A DNA stretch of 64,000 nucleotides. Origin: Hyphomicrobiales bacterium (lineage in GTDB: Bacteria > Pseudomonadota > Alphaproteobacteria > Rhizobiales > Xanthobacteraceae). The stretch is taken from NCBI GenBank assembly GCA_017305715.1, contig JAFKKG010000023.1:107269-171268 (forward strand). The letters are read 5' to 3'. The position numbers were made by a program, and so were the translations under genes. A model generated the notes under the pieces. It had not been told where the DNA came from, did not search any database, and worked only from the letters and a program-made list of their open reading frames with translations. Positions 8,759 through 17,540 of this stretch are shown here, piece after piece (position 1 is the first letter of the stretch; each line of letters starts with the position of its first letter).

Positions 8759-9433
8759 TCAGATCATGGAGGCTACTTTTTCCAGCCCGATGATGCGGGC
8801 GAGCGAGCGCACTTCGCTCTTCTGGTCTTCGCGCAACTGGAACAGCAGCGGCATCGCCGCCGATTTCAACTGCTGGACTTCTTCAGCCTCGGGATCGATG
8901 GGGATGCTCCCCCCGTTGGGGTCGGACTGCCGTTTGGCGTGGATCTTGCGGGCGACCGCGCGGAGCGCAGCCTCCACCGGCGGCCAGTAGGATTCCTGCG
9001 AGGCGGACAGTTTCAGGCGGTCCTTGATCCCGGCGATCTGGATGTCGCTGAGCAGCGCGTAATTCTTTTGCGGCGCCGGCTTGGCGGCGGCCTTCGGCTT
9101 GGCGGGGGCAACCACCGGGGCGGCAGCGGGGGCGGCGACCTTCGGAATGACGAAGTCGGCCGGCGCGGTCGAGGCATAGGCCTGACGCAGCGGCTCGCTC
9201 AGCACGGGGGCGGCCTGCGGCGGCTCGAACGCGGCGAGAGCTGCGACGACGAGCCGGTCCTGCTTGCTTTCCTTGTTGGAAACCGGGCCCTGGAACGCAG
9301 CCTGCGCGGAAGCCGGTTCGAACCGCGCGGCGGGTACGCTGTCGCGGCCGAGGATCGCGGTGGCGGCGGCGCCGACCACGAGAAAACAGGTCAGCGCAGC
9401 GATCGTGATGGCCTTGGTCAAAAACGTCTCCAT
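8759..9433 (-). CDS. Membrane-anchored or secreted Ala/Pro-rich protein with LTXXQ-like C-terminus
   Basis: The 224-residue form starting METFLTKAITIAALTCFLVV has an N-terminal membrane or signal segment. An Ala/Pro/Lys-rich stretch follows (APAKPKAAAKPAPQ), then a helical C-terminal domain of about 100 residues containing LKLSASQESYWPPVEAALR. That segment resembles the helix of LTXXQ-motif periplasmic proteins (Spy/CpxP-like). The ATG at 9433 is preferred over a TTG at 9454, because the hydrophobic segment begins directly after it; the ribosome site is weak. It may bind envelope proteins or metal, but the similarity is faint. The gene downstream has its own promoter at 8684-8708. Confidence 0.5.
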   Translation of the reverse strand: METFLTKAITIAALTCFLVVGAAATAILGRDSVPAARFEPASAQAAFQGPVSNKESKQDRLVVAALAAFEPPQAAPVLSEPLRQAYASTAPADFVIPKVAAPAAAPVVAPAKPKAAAKPAPQKNYALLSDIQIAGIKDRLKLSASQESYWPPVEAALRAVARKIHAKRQSDPNGGSIPIDPEAEEVQQLKSAAMPLLFQLREDQKSEVRSLARIIGLEKVASMI

Positions 9434-9543
9434 TCCGCCGATGGGGATGGTCAAAAACTGGACGGTAATTAAGGCTTTACCATGCCAGTGAAGCGGCTAC
9501 ATCCCACGGAAAATCACGGAATCAACGCCAAATCGGCGAAAAA

Positions 9544-9789
9544 TCAGGCCGCGACAGCCAGATCGTAGGCTTCCTGAATGTCGGCGACGATATCGGACGC
9601 TTCCCACAGCGCGTCCGGGGCGACCGAGCGCAGGCTGATGGTCCAGTTGCTTTTCCCGGTGCGGGGCATGCTGACGATGTCGAATTCGACATTGCGGCAA
9701 AGCGGATGCCGGTCCAGCGCGCGGCTCACGCGCCACCTGATTTCGTCGATCGTGGCCGGGGTTTTGGCATAAAACTGATCGAAATCCAT
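9544..9789 (-). CDS. Small hypothetical protein (81 aa) behind a CtrA box
   Basis: The 81-residue soluble protein begins MDFDQFYAKTPATIDEIR and is acidic, with no signal or membrane segment. GGGGG precedes the ATG by several bases. The family is not recognised. Its length, codon use like its neighbours and a well-formed CtrA-type box 78 bases upstream (9867-9881) support a real gene. It may have a cell-cycle-linked role, which is inference from the promoter only. Confidence 0.6.
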   Translation of the reverse strand: MDFDQFYAKTPATIDEIRWRVSRALDRHPLCRNVEFDIVSMPRTGKSNWTISLRSVAPDALWEASDIVADIQEAYDLAVAA

Positions 9790-9866
9790 CTTGCGCCCCC
9801 TTGTTTGCGGTTGGTCCGGCCGTGGCGGCCGACCACCCTCTGGGACTATTGTTGGGACGGATTTGG

Positions 9867-9881
9867 TTAATGGCTCGTTAA
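9867..9881 (-). promoter_or_regulatory. CtrA-binding box (TTAA-N7-TTAA)
   Basis: TTAA-N7-TTAA with exact spacing. Read on the minus strand it continues TTAACCAAATCC, matching the preferred TTAAC ending. The minC-distal site at 19748-19762 continues in the same way. It lies between the divergent genes at 9544-9789 and 9909-10562. Confidence 0.6.
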
Positions 9882-9908
9882 AACCGGCACGGCGCGAGAA
9901 GCAACGGC

Positions 9909-10562
9909 ATGACGGATGCGACACCCGAGATGACGACCGCCACGGCACAGCCGTCGGTCCGCAGCGCGCTGCTGGCGACCGCGATCGTTTCGACCGGCAC
10001 GCTGCTGCTCGCGACCTTCGAATTGTCGATGGCGGATTGGCCGTCGGGATTCGTGCTGCTCGGGGTGCTGCCGCTGACGGCGTTGCTGTTCTTCGGCTGC
10101 TGCATCTGGACGGCGACGCTCCTGCTACGGATCCGGACGGGCGGCGCGACCTTCGCGATTCCGTTTCTGATTTGCGCGGCAACGCTCGCGCTGCTGGTCT
10201 ATGCGCCGCTGCAGAAGGTCGCGCTGCAACGGAATTTCTACTGGCACCGCGCCGACCGCGAACGCATCGTGGCCCGCGTCGAGGCCGGCGAACTCAAGCC
10301 CAATGTCGACACTAACAAGAACCTGATCGCGCTCGGCGACAGGGCGCCCAATGTTTCCGCCGGCGGGAACGACATCGTGGTCGATCAGGCCGACAAAGGC
10401 TTCTATGTGCTGTTCCTGACCACGCGCGGCCTAAAGCACTATTTTACCGGCTTCCTGCGCGTGCCGCCGGGCAGCGACCCCAGGGACTTCTTCGAATTCG
10501 ACGACAAGCCGCCGAGCCTGCTCGTGCGCTACGACAAGGATTGGTATTTTGTGGCGAACTAG
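9909..10562 (+). CDS. Uncharacterised inner-membrane protein
   Basis: The 217-residue protein has three predicted membrane helices in its first half, at about 18-40, 47-74 and 80-101. A soluble C-terminal domain of about 110 residues follows (AGGNDIVVDQADKGFYVLFL, ending LLVRYDKDWYFVAN). I do not recognise the family. The Shine-Dalgarno is weak. The gene is divergent from the 81-residue gene across a CtrA box and convergent with the small gene at 10565-10762, with two bases between the stops. The hydrophilic tail is probably cytoplasmic or periplasmic, with side unresolved. Confidence 0.65.
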   Translation: MTDATPEMTTATAQPSVRSALLATAIVSTGTLLLATFELSMADWPSGFVLLGVLPLTALLFFGCCIWTATLLLRIRTGGATFAIPFLICAATLALLVYAPLQKVALQRNFYWHRADRERIVARVEAGELKPNVDTNKNLIALGDRAPNVSAGGNDIVVDQADKGFYVLFLTTRGLKHYFTGFLRVPPGSDPRDFFEFDDKPPSLLVRYDKDWYFVAN

Positions 10563-10564
10563 AT

Positions 10565-10762
10565 CTAATGGTGTCCAACGATGCCATGCGAGCCTGGCGC
10601 CGTGGACTGAACCGCGGCGTAGTTCACGTCGGGACTTTGGCTGAGCGCCACGTACAAGGCCAATCCTACGATAACTGACCCGTAGAAGCCGAGACAGGCC
10701 CGTCTCCAACGCCGGATAACCGGGCGATCGTTGTCGTTAAAATCGCATGACGACTTTTGCAT
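10565..10762 (-). CDS. Small single-pass membrane protein (65 aa)
   Basis: Starting MQKSSCDFNDNDRPVIRRWR, it has a basic stretch before one membrane helix (GFYGSVIVGLALYVALS) and a short tail ending GIVGHH. The positive-inside rule puts the N-terminus in the cytoplasm. GGAGGGG is placed six bases before ATG 10762, which decides the start over an in-frame ATG four codons upstream. No family recognised. Confidence 0.5.
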   Translation of the reverse strand: MQKSSCDFNDNDRPVIRRWRRACLGFYGSVIVGLALYVALSQSPDVNYAAVQSTAPGSHGIVGHH

Positions 10763-11303
10763 AGGCCCCTCCATTGGGCGATGCGCTGCTATAGCTTACG
10801 CTTGCCGAGCAACGCCAACTGTGAAGCCGTTCACCTTCGGATTCGAAACATCTCTATTTCAGGAAACTTTTTCGTACCCAAGCACCTACGATTCCAATTT
10901 CCAAAGGGGAACGGAATCTCAGGCTCACCCAGGACGTTTCGAGATACCAGAATGCCCAGACAAACATCGCGGCGAGTGTGACAACGATATCGATCAGCAA
11001 GAATGCCTGATCGGCGGCAGTAAAATCGCTGCCCATGGCCTAGACTCCATAGAAATTGCTCGTCCGGGATCAAATGATCCGCGACGCTGAAAAAAATTCG
11101 CGGCAATCTTTGGCTCGTTCCAATGCACAAGCCAGTTCGAAGAGAAATCGCAGCCTCGTAATCGACGCTTCAATATTCGATTTTCACCCCACCAAAAGTA
11201 TATGACGGCCTGAATATTTGCGCGCTCATAAGTTGTCCATCCGCCTCGAAGATTGGGCACACGCGCGCCCAACGAATCGGCAACACCTAAATAGCTTCGC
11301 GGT
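10763..11303. other. Lower-G+C stretch with doubtful small ORFs
   Basis: Base composition here is visibly less G+C-rich than the flanks. Apart from the doubtful 60-residue frame at 10854-11036 I see no supported gene. An overlapping minus frame (10994-11272, 92 residues) is cysteine- and tryptophan-bearing but lacks a ribosome site. This could be a decayed gene or an acquired scrap. Confidence 0.4.
10854..11036 (-). CDS. Possible small membrane protein (60 aa)
   Basis: The frame begins MGSDFTAADQAFLLIDIVVT. It has one plausible membrane helix (about 11-33) and a basic tail ending WVRKSFLK. GGAG lies nine bases before the ATG. It sits in the lower-G+C block and has no recognised relatives. 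It may be a genuine small protein or the remnant of a longer one. Confidence 0.3.
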   Translation of the reverse strand: MGSDFTAADQAFLLIDIVVTLAAMFVWAFWYLETSWVSLRFRSPLEIGIVGAWVRKSFLK

Positions 11304-12299
11304 TTATGATTGGCCGTGGATATGAATTCGCGCCGCCGCCGCCCGATATTCCGCCGACGTGCGCGCGATCATTTCGTCGACGGACAACACCTCCGTCACG
11401 CCCGAGGTGGAATGTCCGGCGCTCCAGATATCGCGCCAGCGCTTGGGCCGGTTTTCACGGGCGCCGATGTCGATGTCCTTGCCGATATCGATGGCGCCGC
11501 GCGCCGGCAGATCGTCGGGATCGAGGCCGGCGGCTTCGATCGACGGCCGCAGCATGTTGGTCTGCAATCCGGTGAAGGCGGTGGTCAAAAGAATATCGTC
11601 GGCGCTGCTGGCCACCAACATCTCCTTGTATCTGGTGTCCGCCATGCTCTCGCGCGTGGCGATGAATTTGGTGCCCATATAGGCGAGGTCGCAGCCGAGC
11701 GCCTGCGCGGCGCGCAGGGCGTGGCCGTCGCTGATGCCGCCGGCCAGCACCAGCGGGCCGTCGAAGAAGCCGCGCACCGCGCGCACGAACACCAACGGAT
11801 TGAGCCAGCCGGTCTGGCCGCCGGCGCCCGCGGTCAGCAGCACGAGGCCATCAGCGCCGGCCGCGACCGCGCGCTCCGCATGCCGGATGCTGGCGACATC
11901 GGCGAACACCAGCGCGCCGGCGTCATGCAGTGGTGCCAGCACCGGCGCCGGCGATCCGACCGAGGTGATGACGATTTCCGGCCGGTGCCGCAGCAGCACC
12001 GCCAGATCCTGCTCCAGCCGTGCATTGGAGCGGTGCACGATCAGGTTCGGACAGATCGGCGCCGCGGGCCTGCCGCTCTCGTCCGAATGACGGCGCAGCC
12101 GGCCTTCGATCTCGCCGAGCCATTCGTCGAGCTGTTCGGGACTACGGCAATTCACCGTCGGAAACGCGCCGATCACCCCGTTGCGGCATGCGGCGACCAC
12201 GAGTTCGACGCCGGAGACGAGAAACATCGGGGCGGCGATCAGCGGCAGGCTGAGGCGACCCTGAAAGCGCGAAAGAGAATCAGTTGGTTGCATCATCAT
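11304..12299 (-). CDS. Nitronate monooxygenase family FMN enzyme
   Basis: The 331-residue TIM-barrel flavoprotein carries family hallmarks. These are an N-terminal LPLIAAPMFLVSGVELVVA, the phosphate/FMN loop LVLLTAGAGGQTGW, GGISDGHALRAAQALGCD and LAYMGTKFIATRES. Members oxidise alkyl nitronates such as propionate-3-nitronate, or reduce related substrates, using FMN. It starts at one of three consecutive ATGs (12291-12299). It is divergent from an acyl-CoA ligase, suggesting a shared acid-metabolism context. A second paralogue lies at 21453-22421. Confidence 0.85.
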   Translation of the reverse strand: MMMQPTDSLSRFQGRLSLPLIAAPMFLVSGVELVVAACRNGVIGAFPTVNCRSPEQLDEWLGEIEGRLRRHSDESGRPAAPICPNLIVHRSNARLEQDLAVLLRHRPEIVITSVGSPAPVLAPLHDAGALVFADVASIRHAERAVAAGADGLVLLTAGAGGQTGWLNPLVFVRAVRGFFDGPLVLAGGISDGHALRAAQALGCDLAYMGTKFIATRESMADTRYKEMLVASSADDILLTTAFTGLQTNMLRPSIEAAGLDPDDLPARGAIDIGKDIDIGARENRPKRWRDIWSAGHSTSGVTEVLSVDEMIARTSAEYRAAAARIHIHGQS

Positions 12300-12388
12300 G
12301 GCTTGAGCCGGTTCGTTGTTGTGCTAGCGTTGGCAAAACACTGGCACGATTGAAGGCCAATGACAAAAGTTGCCGGGAGGATGAAAAG

Positions 12389-13951
12389 ATGAGCAATCCG
12401 CTCTACGCGTTTCCAACCGCGTGCGAACAGACGTTGCGGGCGCTGGCGCGGTATCCGGAGCGGACGGCGTTCAGCTGGCCGGGCGGATCGATCACCTATC
12501 GGGGCGCAACCGATCTGATCGGCCGCATCCAGAGCGTGTTCATGGGACTGAACTTCAAGCCCGGCACCCGCGTCGCATTCCTCACCGCCAACCGCGCCGA
12601 CACCTGGTGCGCCGGCGTCGCCGCGCAATTGTCGCGGCTCGCGATCACCTGGCTGCATCCGCTGGGCTCACTGGACGACCAGCTGTTCCAGCTGGAAGAT
12701 TCCGAAGCGCAAATGCTGGTGGTCGACGGCATCACGTTTCGCGATCGCGGCGGCGAACTCGCGGCCAGGGCGACGGCCCTGAAGGCTGTGTTCACGCTCG
12801 GTCCGGCGGACTATGGCACCGATCTGCTGAAGGCGGTCGAGGCTGCCGGCAGTGCCACAGCGCGCAATTTCGCCGGCCCGGACGATATTTCGACCCTGAA
12901 CTATACCGGCGGCACGACCGGCAAATCCAAGGGCGCGCTGCGCCATCACGGGGAATTGGCCGGCTTCGCCAGCGCCATCCTGGCCGATTTCGAAATCCCG
13001 GACCTGCCAAGCTATTTGACGGTGGCGCCAATCAGCCATGTCGCCGGCACAAAGGTGTTGCCGACCCTGATGCGCGGCGGCACCGTGCACATGCTGAAAA
13101 GCTTCGATCCCGAGGCGGTGTTCAAGACCATCGAACGCGAGCGCATCAATTTCACGCTGTTCGTGCCGACCATGATCTACGTCATGCTGGATCATCCCGC
13201 GCTCGACAAGACCGACCTTTCCTCGCTCGAACTGCTGCTCTATGGCGCCTCCGCGATGTCGCCGAGCCGGCTGGTCGAAGGCATCGAGCGGATCGGGCCG
13301 GTGTTTTCGCAGCTCTACGGCCAGACCGAATGCTATCCGGTGTCGGTGCTGCGCAAGGCGGATCACGATCCGAAGACGCCGGAGCTGTTCACGTCCTGCG
13401 GCTTTCCGATCGCGGCCTGCCAGGTCAAGATTCTGGACGACAGCGACCAGGAAGTCGCCACCGGCGAGGCCGGCGAAATCTGCGTGCGCGCGACGCATGT
13501 GATGGCCGAGTACTGGAAGCGGCCGGAGCAGACCGCCGAAACGCTGAAGAGCGGCTGGCTTCACACCGGCGACATCGCCCGCGCGGACGAGCGCGGCTAC
13601 ATGTTTATCCTCGACCGCAAGAAGGACATGATCGTCTCCGGCGGCTTCAACATTTTTCCACGCGAGATCGAGGATGTCCTGTCGCAGCATGCGGATGTGG
13701 CGATGGTGGCCGTGGTCGGCGTGCCCGACGACAAATGGGGCGAGGCGGTCACGGCCGTGGTGGTCGCGCGTGAGGGCACCAAGCCGGACGCGGACGAACT
13801 GATCAACCTCGTCAAATCGAAAAAGGGATCGGCGCATGCGCCCAAGCAGATCCAGTTCGTCAAGGAATTGCCGATGACCGGGGTCGGCAAGGTCGACAAG
13901 AAGGTGCTGAAGGCCGGCTTCTGGACCGGCCGCGACCGCATGGTGGGGTAG
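12389..13951 (+). CDS. Acyl-CoA synthetase (AMP-forming ligase)
   Basis: The 520-residue ANL-superfamily enzyme activates a carboxylic acid through an acyl-AMP to its CoA thioester. The P-loop-like motif YTGGTTGKSKGAL is at about 174-186 and LYGQTECYPVSVL holds the A5 region. The C-terminal hinge and lysine region is GDIARADERGYMFILDRKKD followed by GFNIFPREIEDVL, ending TGVGKVDKKVLK. Sequence style suggests medium-chain, aryl or cyclohexanecarboxylate-type substrates more than long-chain ones. ATG 12389 follows GGGAGG. It is divergent from the nitronate monooxygenase and convergent with the histidine kinase, nine bases apart. Confidence 0.85.
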   Translation: MSNPLYAFPTACEQTLRALARYPERTAFSWPGGSITYRGATDLIGRIQSVFMGLNFKPGTRVAFLTANRADTWCAGVAAQLSRLAITWLHPLGSLDDQLFQLEDSEAQMLVVDGITFRDRGGELAARATALKAVFTLGPADYGTDLLKAVEAAGSATARNFAGPDDISTLNYTGGTTGKSKGALRHHGELAGFASAILADFEIPDLPSYLTVAPISHVAGTKVLPTLMRGGTVHMLKSFDPEAVFKTIERERINFTLFVPTMIYVMLDHPALDKTDLSSLELLLYGASAMSPSRLVEGIERIGPVFSQLYGQTECYPVSVLRKADHDPKTPELFTSCGFPIAACQVKILDDSDQEVATGEAGEICVRATHVMAEYWKRPEQTAETLKSGWLHTGDIARADERGYMFILDRKKDMIVSGGFNIFPREIEDVLSQHADVAMVAVVGVPDDKWGEAVTAVVVAREGTKPDADELINLVKSKKGSAHAPKQIQFVKELPMTGVGKVDKKVLKAGFWTGRDRMVG

Positions 13952-13960
13952 ATTGCAGGC

Positions 13961-16015
13961 TCACGCCAGGAGCTGATCGAGCCGTTCGCGCAGTTGATCC
14001 TGGTGGTAGGGCTTTGCAAGCCGCGGCAGATCGAGCTGCGCGCCGTCGGGCAATTCGGCATAGCCCGTTGCCAGCAGGATCGGCAGCGAGGGCCGCACCT
14101 CGCGTGTCGCCGCCGCGAGTTCAATGCCGGTCATCCCCGGCATCACGTGATCGGTCATCATCAGGTCGATCGGCTGCTCGCTCTTGAGAATGTCCAGGGC
14201 GTGGAGGCCGGAATTGGCGCCGATCACGCGGTGACCGAGGTCTTCCAGCATCTCCATGGTCGACATCGCAATCAGCGGATCGTCGTCGACGAACAAGATC
14301 ACGGCCGAGCGTGTCACGCCTTGCTTTACCGGCGCCGAAGCCTCGACCTCGGGTGCGGCGGTCGCGACCGGCAGTATCAGCGTGGCGGTGGTGCCCTTTC
14401 CGACCGTGCTTGAAAGCCGCAATGCGCCACCGAGTTGCACCGCGAGCCCATGGACCATCGACAGACCAAGGCCGGTGCCTTTCCCGAGCGGCTTGGACGA
14501 GAAGAATGGCTCGATTGCCCGCTCCAGGGTCTCTGGCGTCATGCCGGTGCCGGTATCGATGACGGACAGCCTGAGATAGCGACCTGCTTTCAGCGCGGCA
14601 TCCTTGGTGATCCTCTGTTCGTCGACCTGGATGTCGATCGGACCGCCATCGGGCATCGCGTCGCGCGCGTTGATCGCGAGATTGAGGATTGCAAGCTCAA
14701 GCTGGTTGGGATCGATACGCGCGGGAGGCAGACCGTCCTTGATGTCGAGCCGCACCTCGACGCGGGGCCCGAGCGAACGCTCCAGCAGGTTCGTCATATC
14801 CTGGATCAGCAAGCGGAGATCAACCGACACCGTACGCAAATCCTGCTGACGAGCGAATGCCAGAAGACGCTGCGTCAATGATGCGCCCCGTTCCGCGCCC
14901 TGCATGGCGCCGTCGACCAGGCGGCGCAGCCGCGGATCGTTGGGAATGCGCTTGCGCAGCAGATCGAGATTGCCCATCACGGCCATCAGCAGATTGTTGA
15001 AATCATGCGCCACGCCGCCGGTGAGTTGTCCGATGGTCTCCATCTTCTGCGCCTGGCGCAACTGTTCCTGCGCCTTTTCCCGCGCCGCAACTTCCTTCAT
15101 GAGATCGGCGGAGCGCTGCTCGACGCGTTGTTCGAGCGTCGCCGTCAGTTCCGCCAGCGCCGTGCGTTCGGCCGCAAGTTGCTCCAGCAGGTTCTCACGT
15201 TCTATTTCGGCCGTCTTGCGCGCGGTGATATCCGAGCAGACACCGACCAGCGACTTGATGCTGCCGTCCGGCCGCCTGACCGGACGGGCGCGCGTCTCCA
15301 CCCAGTGCTGCGAACCGTCCGGCCAGATGTTGCGGTATTCGATGTGGTAGTCTCCGCCGCTCTTGATGGCCTGATCGATGGCTTCGAGACGACGTTCCCG
15401 GTCGTCGGGATGAACCGAGGCCGACAAATCCTCAAACGTGAAAGACTCGCCCGGCTTGCGGCCGAAGTAACTGGCGCAGATTTCCGATGCTTCGAGCATG
15501 AACTCGGGCAGATGCAGTTCCAATGCACCCAGGCGACCGGCGCTCAAAGCGGTCTGCAGCAAGCCCTCGCTTTCGGTCAGATCGGCAAGGATGGAACGGG
15601 TCTGGTACTGGCGACGCCTGGCCCGGACCGCAGAGCCCACGATGCTGACAAGCGTCGTCGGGTGGAATGGGCGCTCGATGAAGGTGACATTCCCCAGGAT
15701 TTGTCCGAGCCGCGCCGCGTCCGGATTACGCTCGGGACCACCACCCCGGCGCGTCAGCAGCACGATCGGGAAATCCGACCATGGCGGCTGGTTGCTCAGC
15801 CAGTCCACCAGTCCCCGGAGATCAGCGGTCTTGATCGCCTCGTCAGCGACGACCGCCAAGCCCGCGCCGCTTTCGATTTCCTTCATCAACGCGGCGAGAT
15901 CGCTACAGGCATTGGCGCAGTAACCTGCTTCCTCGATCAATGCGGCGGCAACAGCCGAATCGCGCCCGGTCGGCGCGAGGATGACGGCGCGCTCGGATGA
16001 TGCGCCCGGTGTCAC
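13961..16015 (-). CDS. Hybrid sensor histidine kinase (pseudo-receiver, PAS, HisKA/HATPase, receiver)
   Basis: The 684-residue protein has domains in this order. Residues 8-130 form a receiver-like domain lacking the usual acidic pair. A PAS domain with PAC tail spans about 150-265 (WPDGSQHWVE). A coiled coil covers 268-325. The H-box GGVAHDFNNLLMAVMG has His337. The HATPase carries NLAINARDAMPDGG, DTGTGM and GTGLGLSMVHG. The C-terminal receiver has Asp577-579, phospho-acceptor Asp622 (MMTDHVMPGM) and the KP of LAKPY. No membrane segment is seen, so it should be cytoplasmic. The GTG start (16015) overlaps the stop of the KaiC-like gene by four bases, a sign of translational coupling. Confidence 0.9.
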   Translation of the reverse strand: MTPGASSERAVILAPTGRDSAVAAALIEEAGYCANACSDLAALMKEIESGAGLAVVADEAIKTADLRGLVDWLSNQPPWSDFPIVLLTRRGGGPERNPDAARLGQILGNVTFIERPFHPTTLVSIVGSAVRARRRQYQTRSILADLTESEGLLQTALSAGRLGALELHLPEFMLEASEICASYFGRKPGESFTFEDLSASVHPDDRERRLEAIDQAIKSGGDYHIEYRNIWPDGSQHWVETRARPVRRPDGSIKSLVGVCSDITARKTAEIERENLLEQLAAERTALAELTATLEQRVEQRSADLMKEVAAREKAQEQLRQAQKMETIGQLTGGVAHDFNNLLMAVMGNLDLLRKRIPNDPRLRRLVDGAMQGAERGASLTQRLLAFARQQDLRTVSVDLRLLIQDMTNLLERSLGPRVEVRLDIKDGLPPARIDPNQLELAILNLAINARDAMPDGGPIDIQVDEQRITKDAALKAGRYLRLSVIDTGTGMTPETLERAIEPFFSSKPLGKGTGLGLSMVHGLAVQLGGALRLSSTVGKGTTATLILPVATAAPEVEASAPVKQGVTRSAVILFVDDDPLIAMSTMEMLEDLGHRVIGANSGLHALDILKSEQPIDLMMTDHVMPGMTGIELAAATREVRPSLPILLATGYAELPDGAQLDLPRLAKPYHQDQLRERLDQLLA

Positions 16016-17520
16016 GATTGCTGCTCCGGCATCTCGTGCAGCAAAGGCTGGCCTTCGCCGACATAGACCGGAACGCCGCGCAGAACGCCATGGAAGCCAT
16101 CCAGCGGCTCGCCGATGGTCAGTCCTTGATTGCCGATGCAGTATTCGCGAATCGTCGATTCGTGCATGCCGGTTCGCTTCTTGATGACCGACATCGCACG
16201 CCGCACGCCACCCAAGGCCTCGAAATAGCGCAGCAGCACCACCGTATCGGCGAGATAAGTGACATCCACCGGCGCCTTCATTTCGCCAATCAGTCCGTGC
16301 TGCGCCACCGTCATGAATGTCGCCGCGCCCTGTCGATTCAGGTATTGCAGAAGCTCGTGCACGTGCAGGATCAGGGAGTTTTCTTCAGGCATCGCGGCCT
16401 GATAACCGTTGAGGCTGTCGATCACGACGGTCCTGATCCGGTCCTCCTTGACCCGCTTGCGAACGCGATGGGCGAACTCGCCGGGCGACAGCTCCGCGGC
16501 ATCGACTTGCTCGATAAACAGGCTACCCCTGCGCTGCATCGCCTCGAGATCGACACCGAGCCCGATCATGCGCGAAAACAACAGCCCAAGCTCCTCGTCG
16601 AACACGAACAACGCCGCCCTTTCACCGCGCGCGATCGCCGCGACAATGAAGGTGATGGCGGCCAGCGACTTGCCGGTGCCCGCGGGGCCGAGGATCAGCG
16701 TGCTCGATCCGGTCTCGACGCCTCCTCCCAACAGCTTGTCGAGCGCCGTGATCCCGCTGGACATCGTGGTTCGCTCGATCGCCCTGCGAAACTCCGAGGC
16801 CACCAGCCGCGGAAAAACATTCATCCCGCCGGTGGTGATGGTAGCGTCATGATAGCCGCCGCGAAACTTCACGCCGCGATATTTGACGATACGCACCCGC
16901 CGTCGCTCCGCGCCATAGGTCGGCGCCAGCTCTTCCAGCCGCACCACGCCATGCGCCACGCTGTGCACGGTCTTGTCGGCGGCTTCGGCGGTCAGATCGT
17001 CAAGCAGGACGACGGTGGTATCGAACTTCGCGAAATAATGTTTGAGCGCGAGAATCTGGCGCCGATAGCGCAGCGAACTTTGCGCCAGCAGCCGGATTTC
17101 GGAAAGACTGTCCAAAACCACGCGGGACGGCCGCGCGCGTTCTACCGCCTCGAATATCTGCTTGGTGGTCTCGCCGAGTTCGAGATCGGACGAATAGAGC
17201 AGGCTCTGCTGTTGGTCGGAATCGAGCAGGCTCTCCGGCGGCAACAATTCGAAGACGTCGATCCGGTTGTCGAGCGCCCAGCCATGGGACGTCGCGCTTT
17301 CGCGGAGTTCGCGTTCGGTCTCGGACAGCGTGATGTAAAGGCACTTCTCGCCGACGCGGGCACCTTCCATCAGGAACTGCAGCGCTACGGTGGTTTTGCC
17401 GGTGCCGGGCTCGCCCTCGAGAAGAAACAGACGTCCCCGCGTAAAACCCCCGGACAGGATATCGTCCAGGCCCCATACGCCCGACTTCGCCTTGTCCGTT
17501 TGTATGCCAACCGAGCTCAT
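16012..17520 (-). CDS. KaiC-like double RecA-domain ATPase
   Basis: The 502-residue protein has tandem KaiC domains. Walker A motifs are GEPGTGKT (36-43) and GPAGTGKS (278-285); Walker B-like strands are RVVLDSLSE and TVVIDSLNG. The catalytic Glu pair of cyanobacterial KaiC is S66-E67 in the first domain and D308-E309 in the second. The autophosphorylation pair Ser431/Thr432 of Synechococcus KaiC aligns with Thr421/Tyr422 in VTYLADT. No kaiA or kaiB is present. The gene is the first of a two-gene operon with the hybrid kinase, so it probably tunes or is read by that kinase. ATG 17520 follows AGGGG. A weak EcfG-like match lies upstream. Confidence 0.88.
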   Translation of the reverse strand: MSSVGIQTDKAKSGVWGLDDILSGGFTRGRLFLLEGEPGTGKTTVALQFLMEGARVGEKCLYITLSETERELRESATSHGWALDNRIDVFELLPPESLLDSDQQQSLLYSSDLELGETTKQIFEAVERARPSRVVLDSLSEIRLLAQSSLRYRRQILALKHYFAKFDTTVVLLDDLTAEAADKTVHSVAHGVVRLEELAPTYGAERRRVRIVKYRGVKFRGGYHDATITTGGMNVFPRLVASEFRRAIERTTMSSGITALDKLLGGGVETGSSTLILGPAGTGKSLAAITFIVAAIARGERAALFVFDEELGLLFSRMIGLGVDLEAMQRRGSLFIEQVDAAELSPGEFAHRVRKRVKEDRIRTVVIDSLNGYQAAMPEENSLILHVHELLQYLNRQGAATFMTVAQHGLIGEMKAPVDVTYLADTVVLLRYFEALGGVRRAMSVIKKRTGMHESTIREYCIGNQGLTIGEPLDGFHGVLRGVPVYVGEGQPLLHEMPEQQS

Positions 17521-17540
17521 GAGGACCCCTAACGGAGGGC

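Noticed and set aside
10994-11272. 92-residue minus-strand frame
   Set aside because: Lies in the lower-G+C block, has no ribosome site and overlaps another weak frame.
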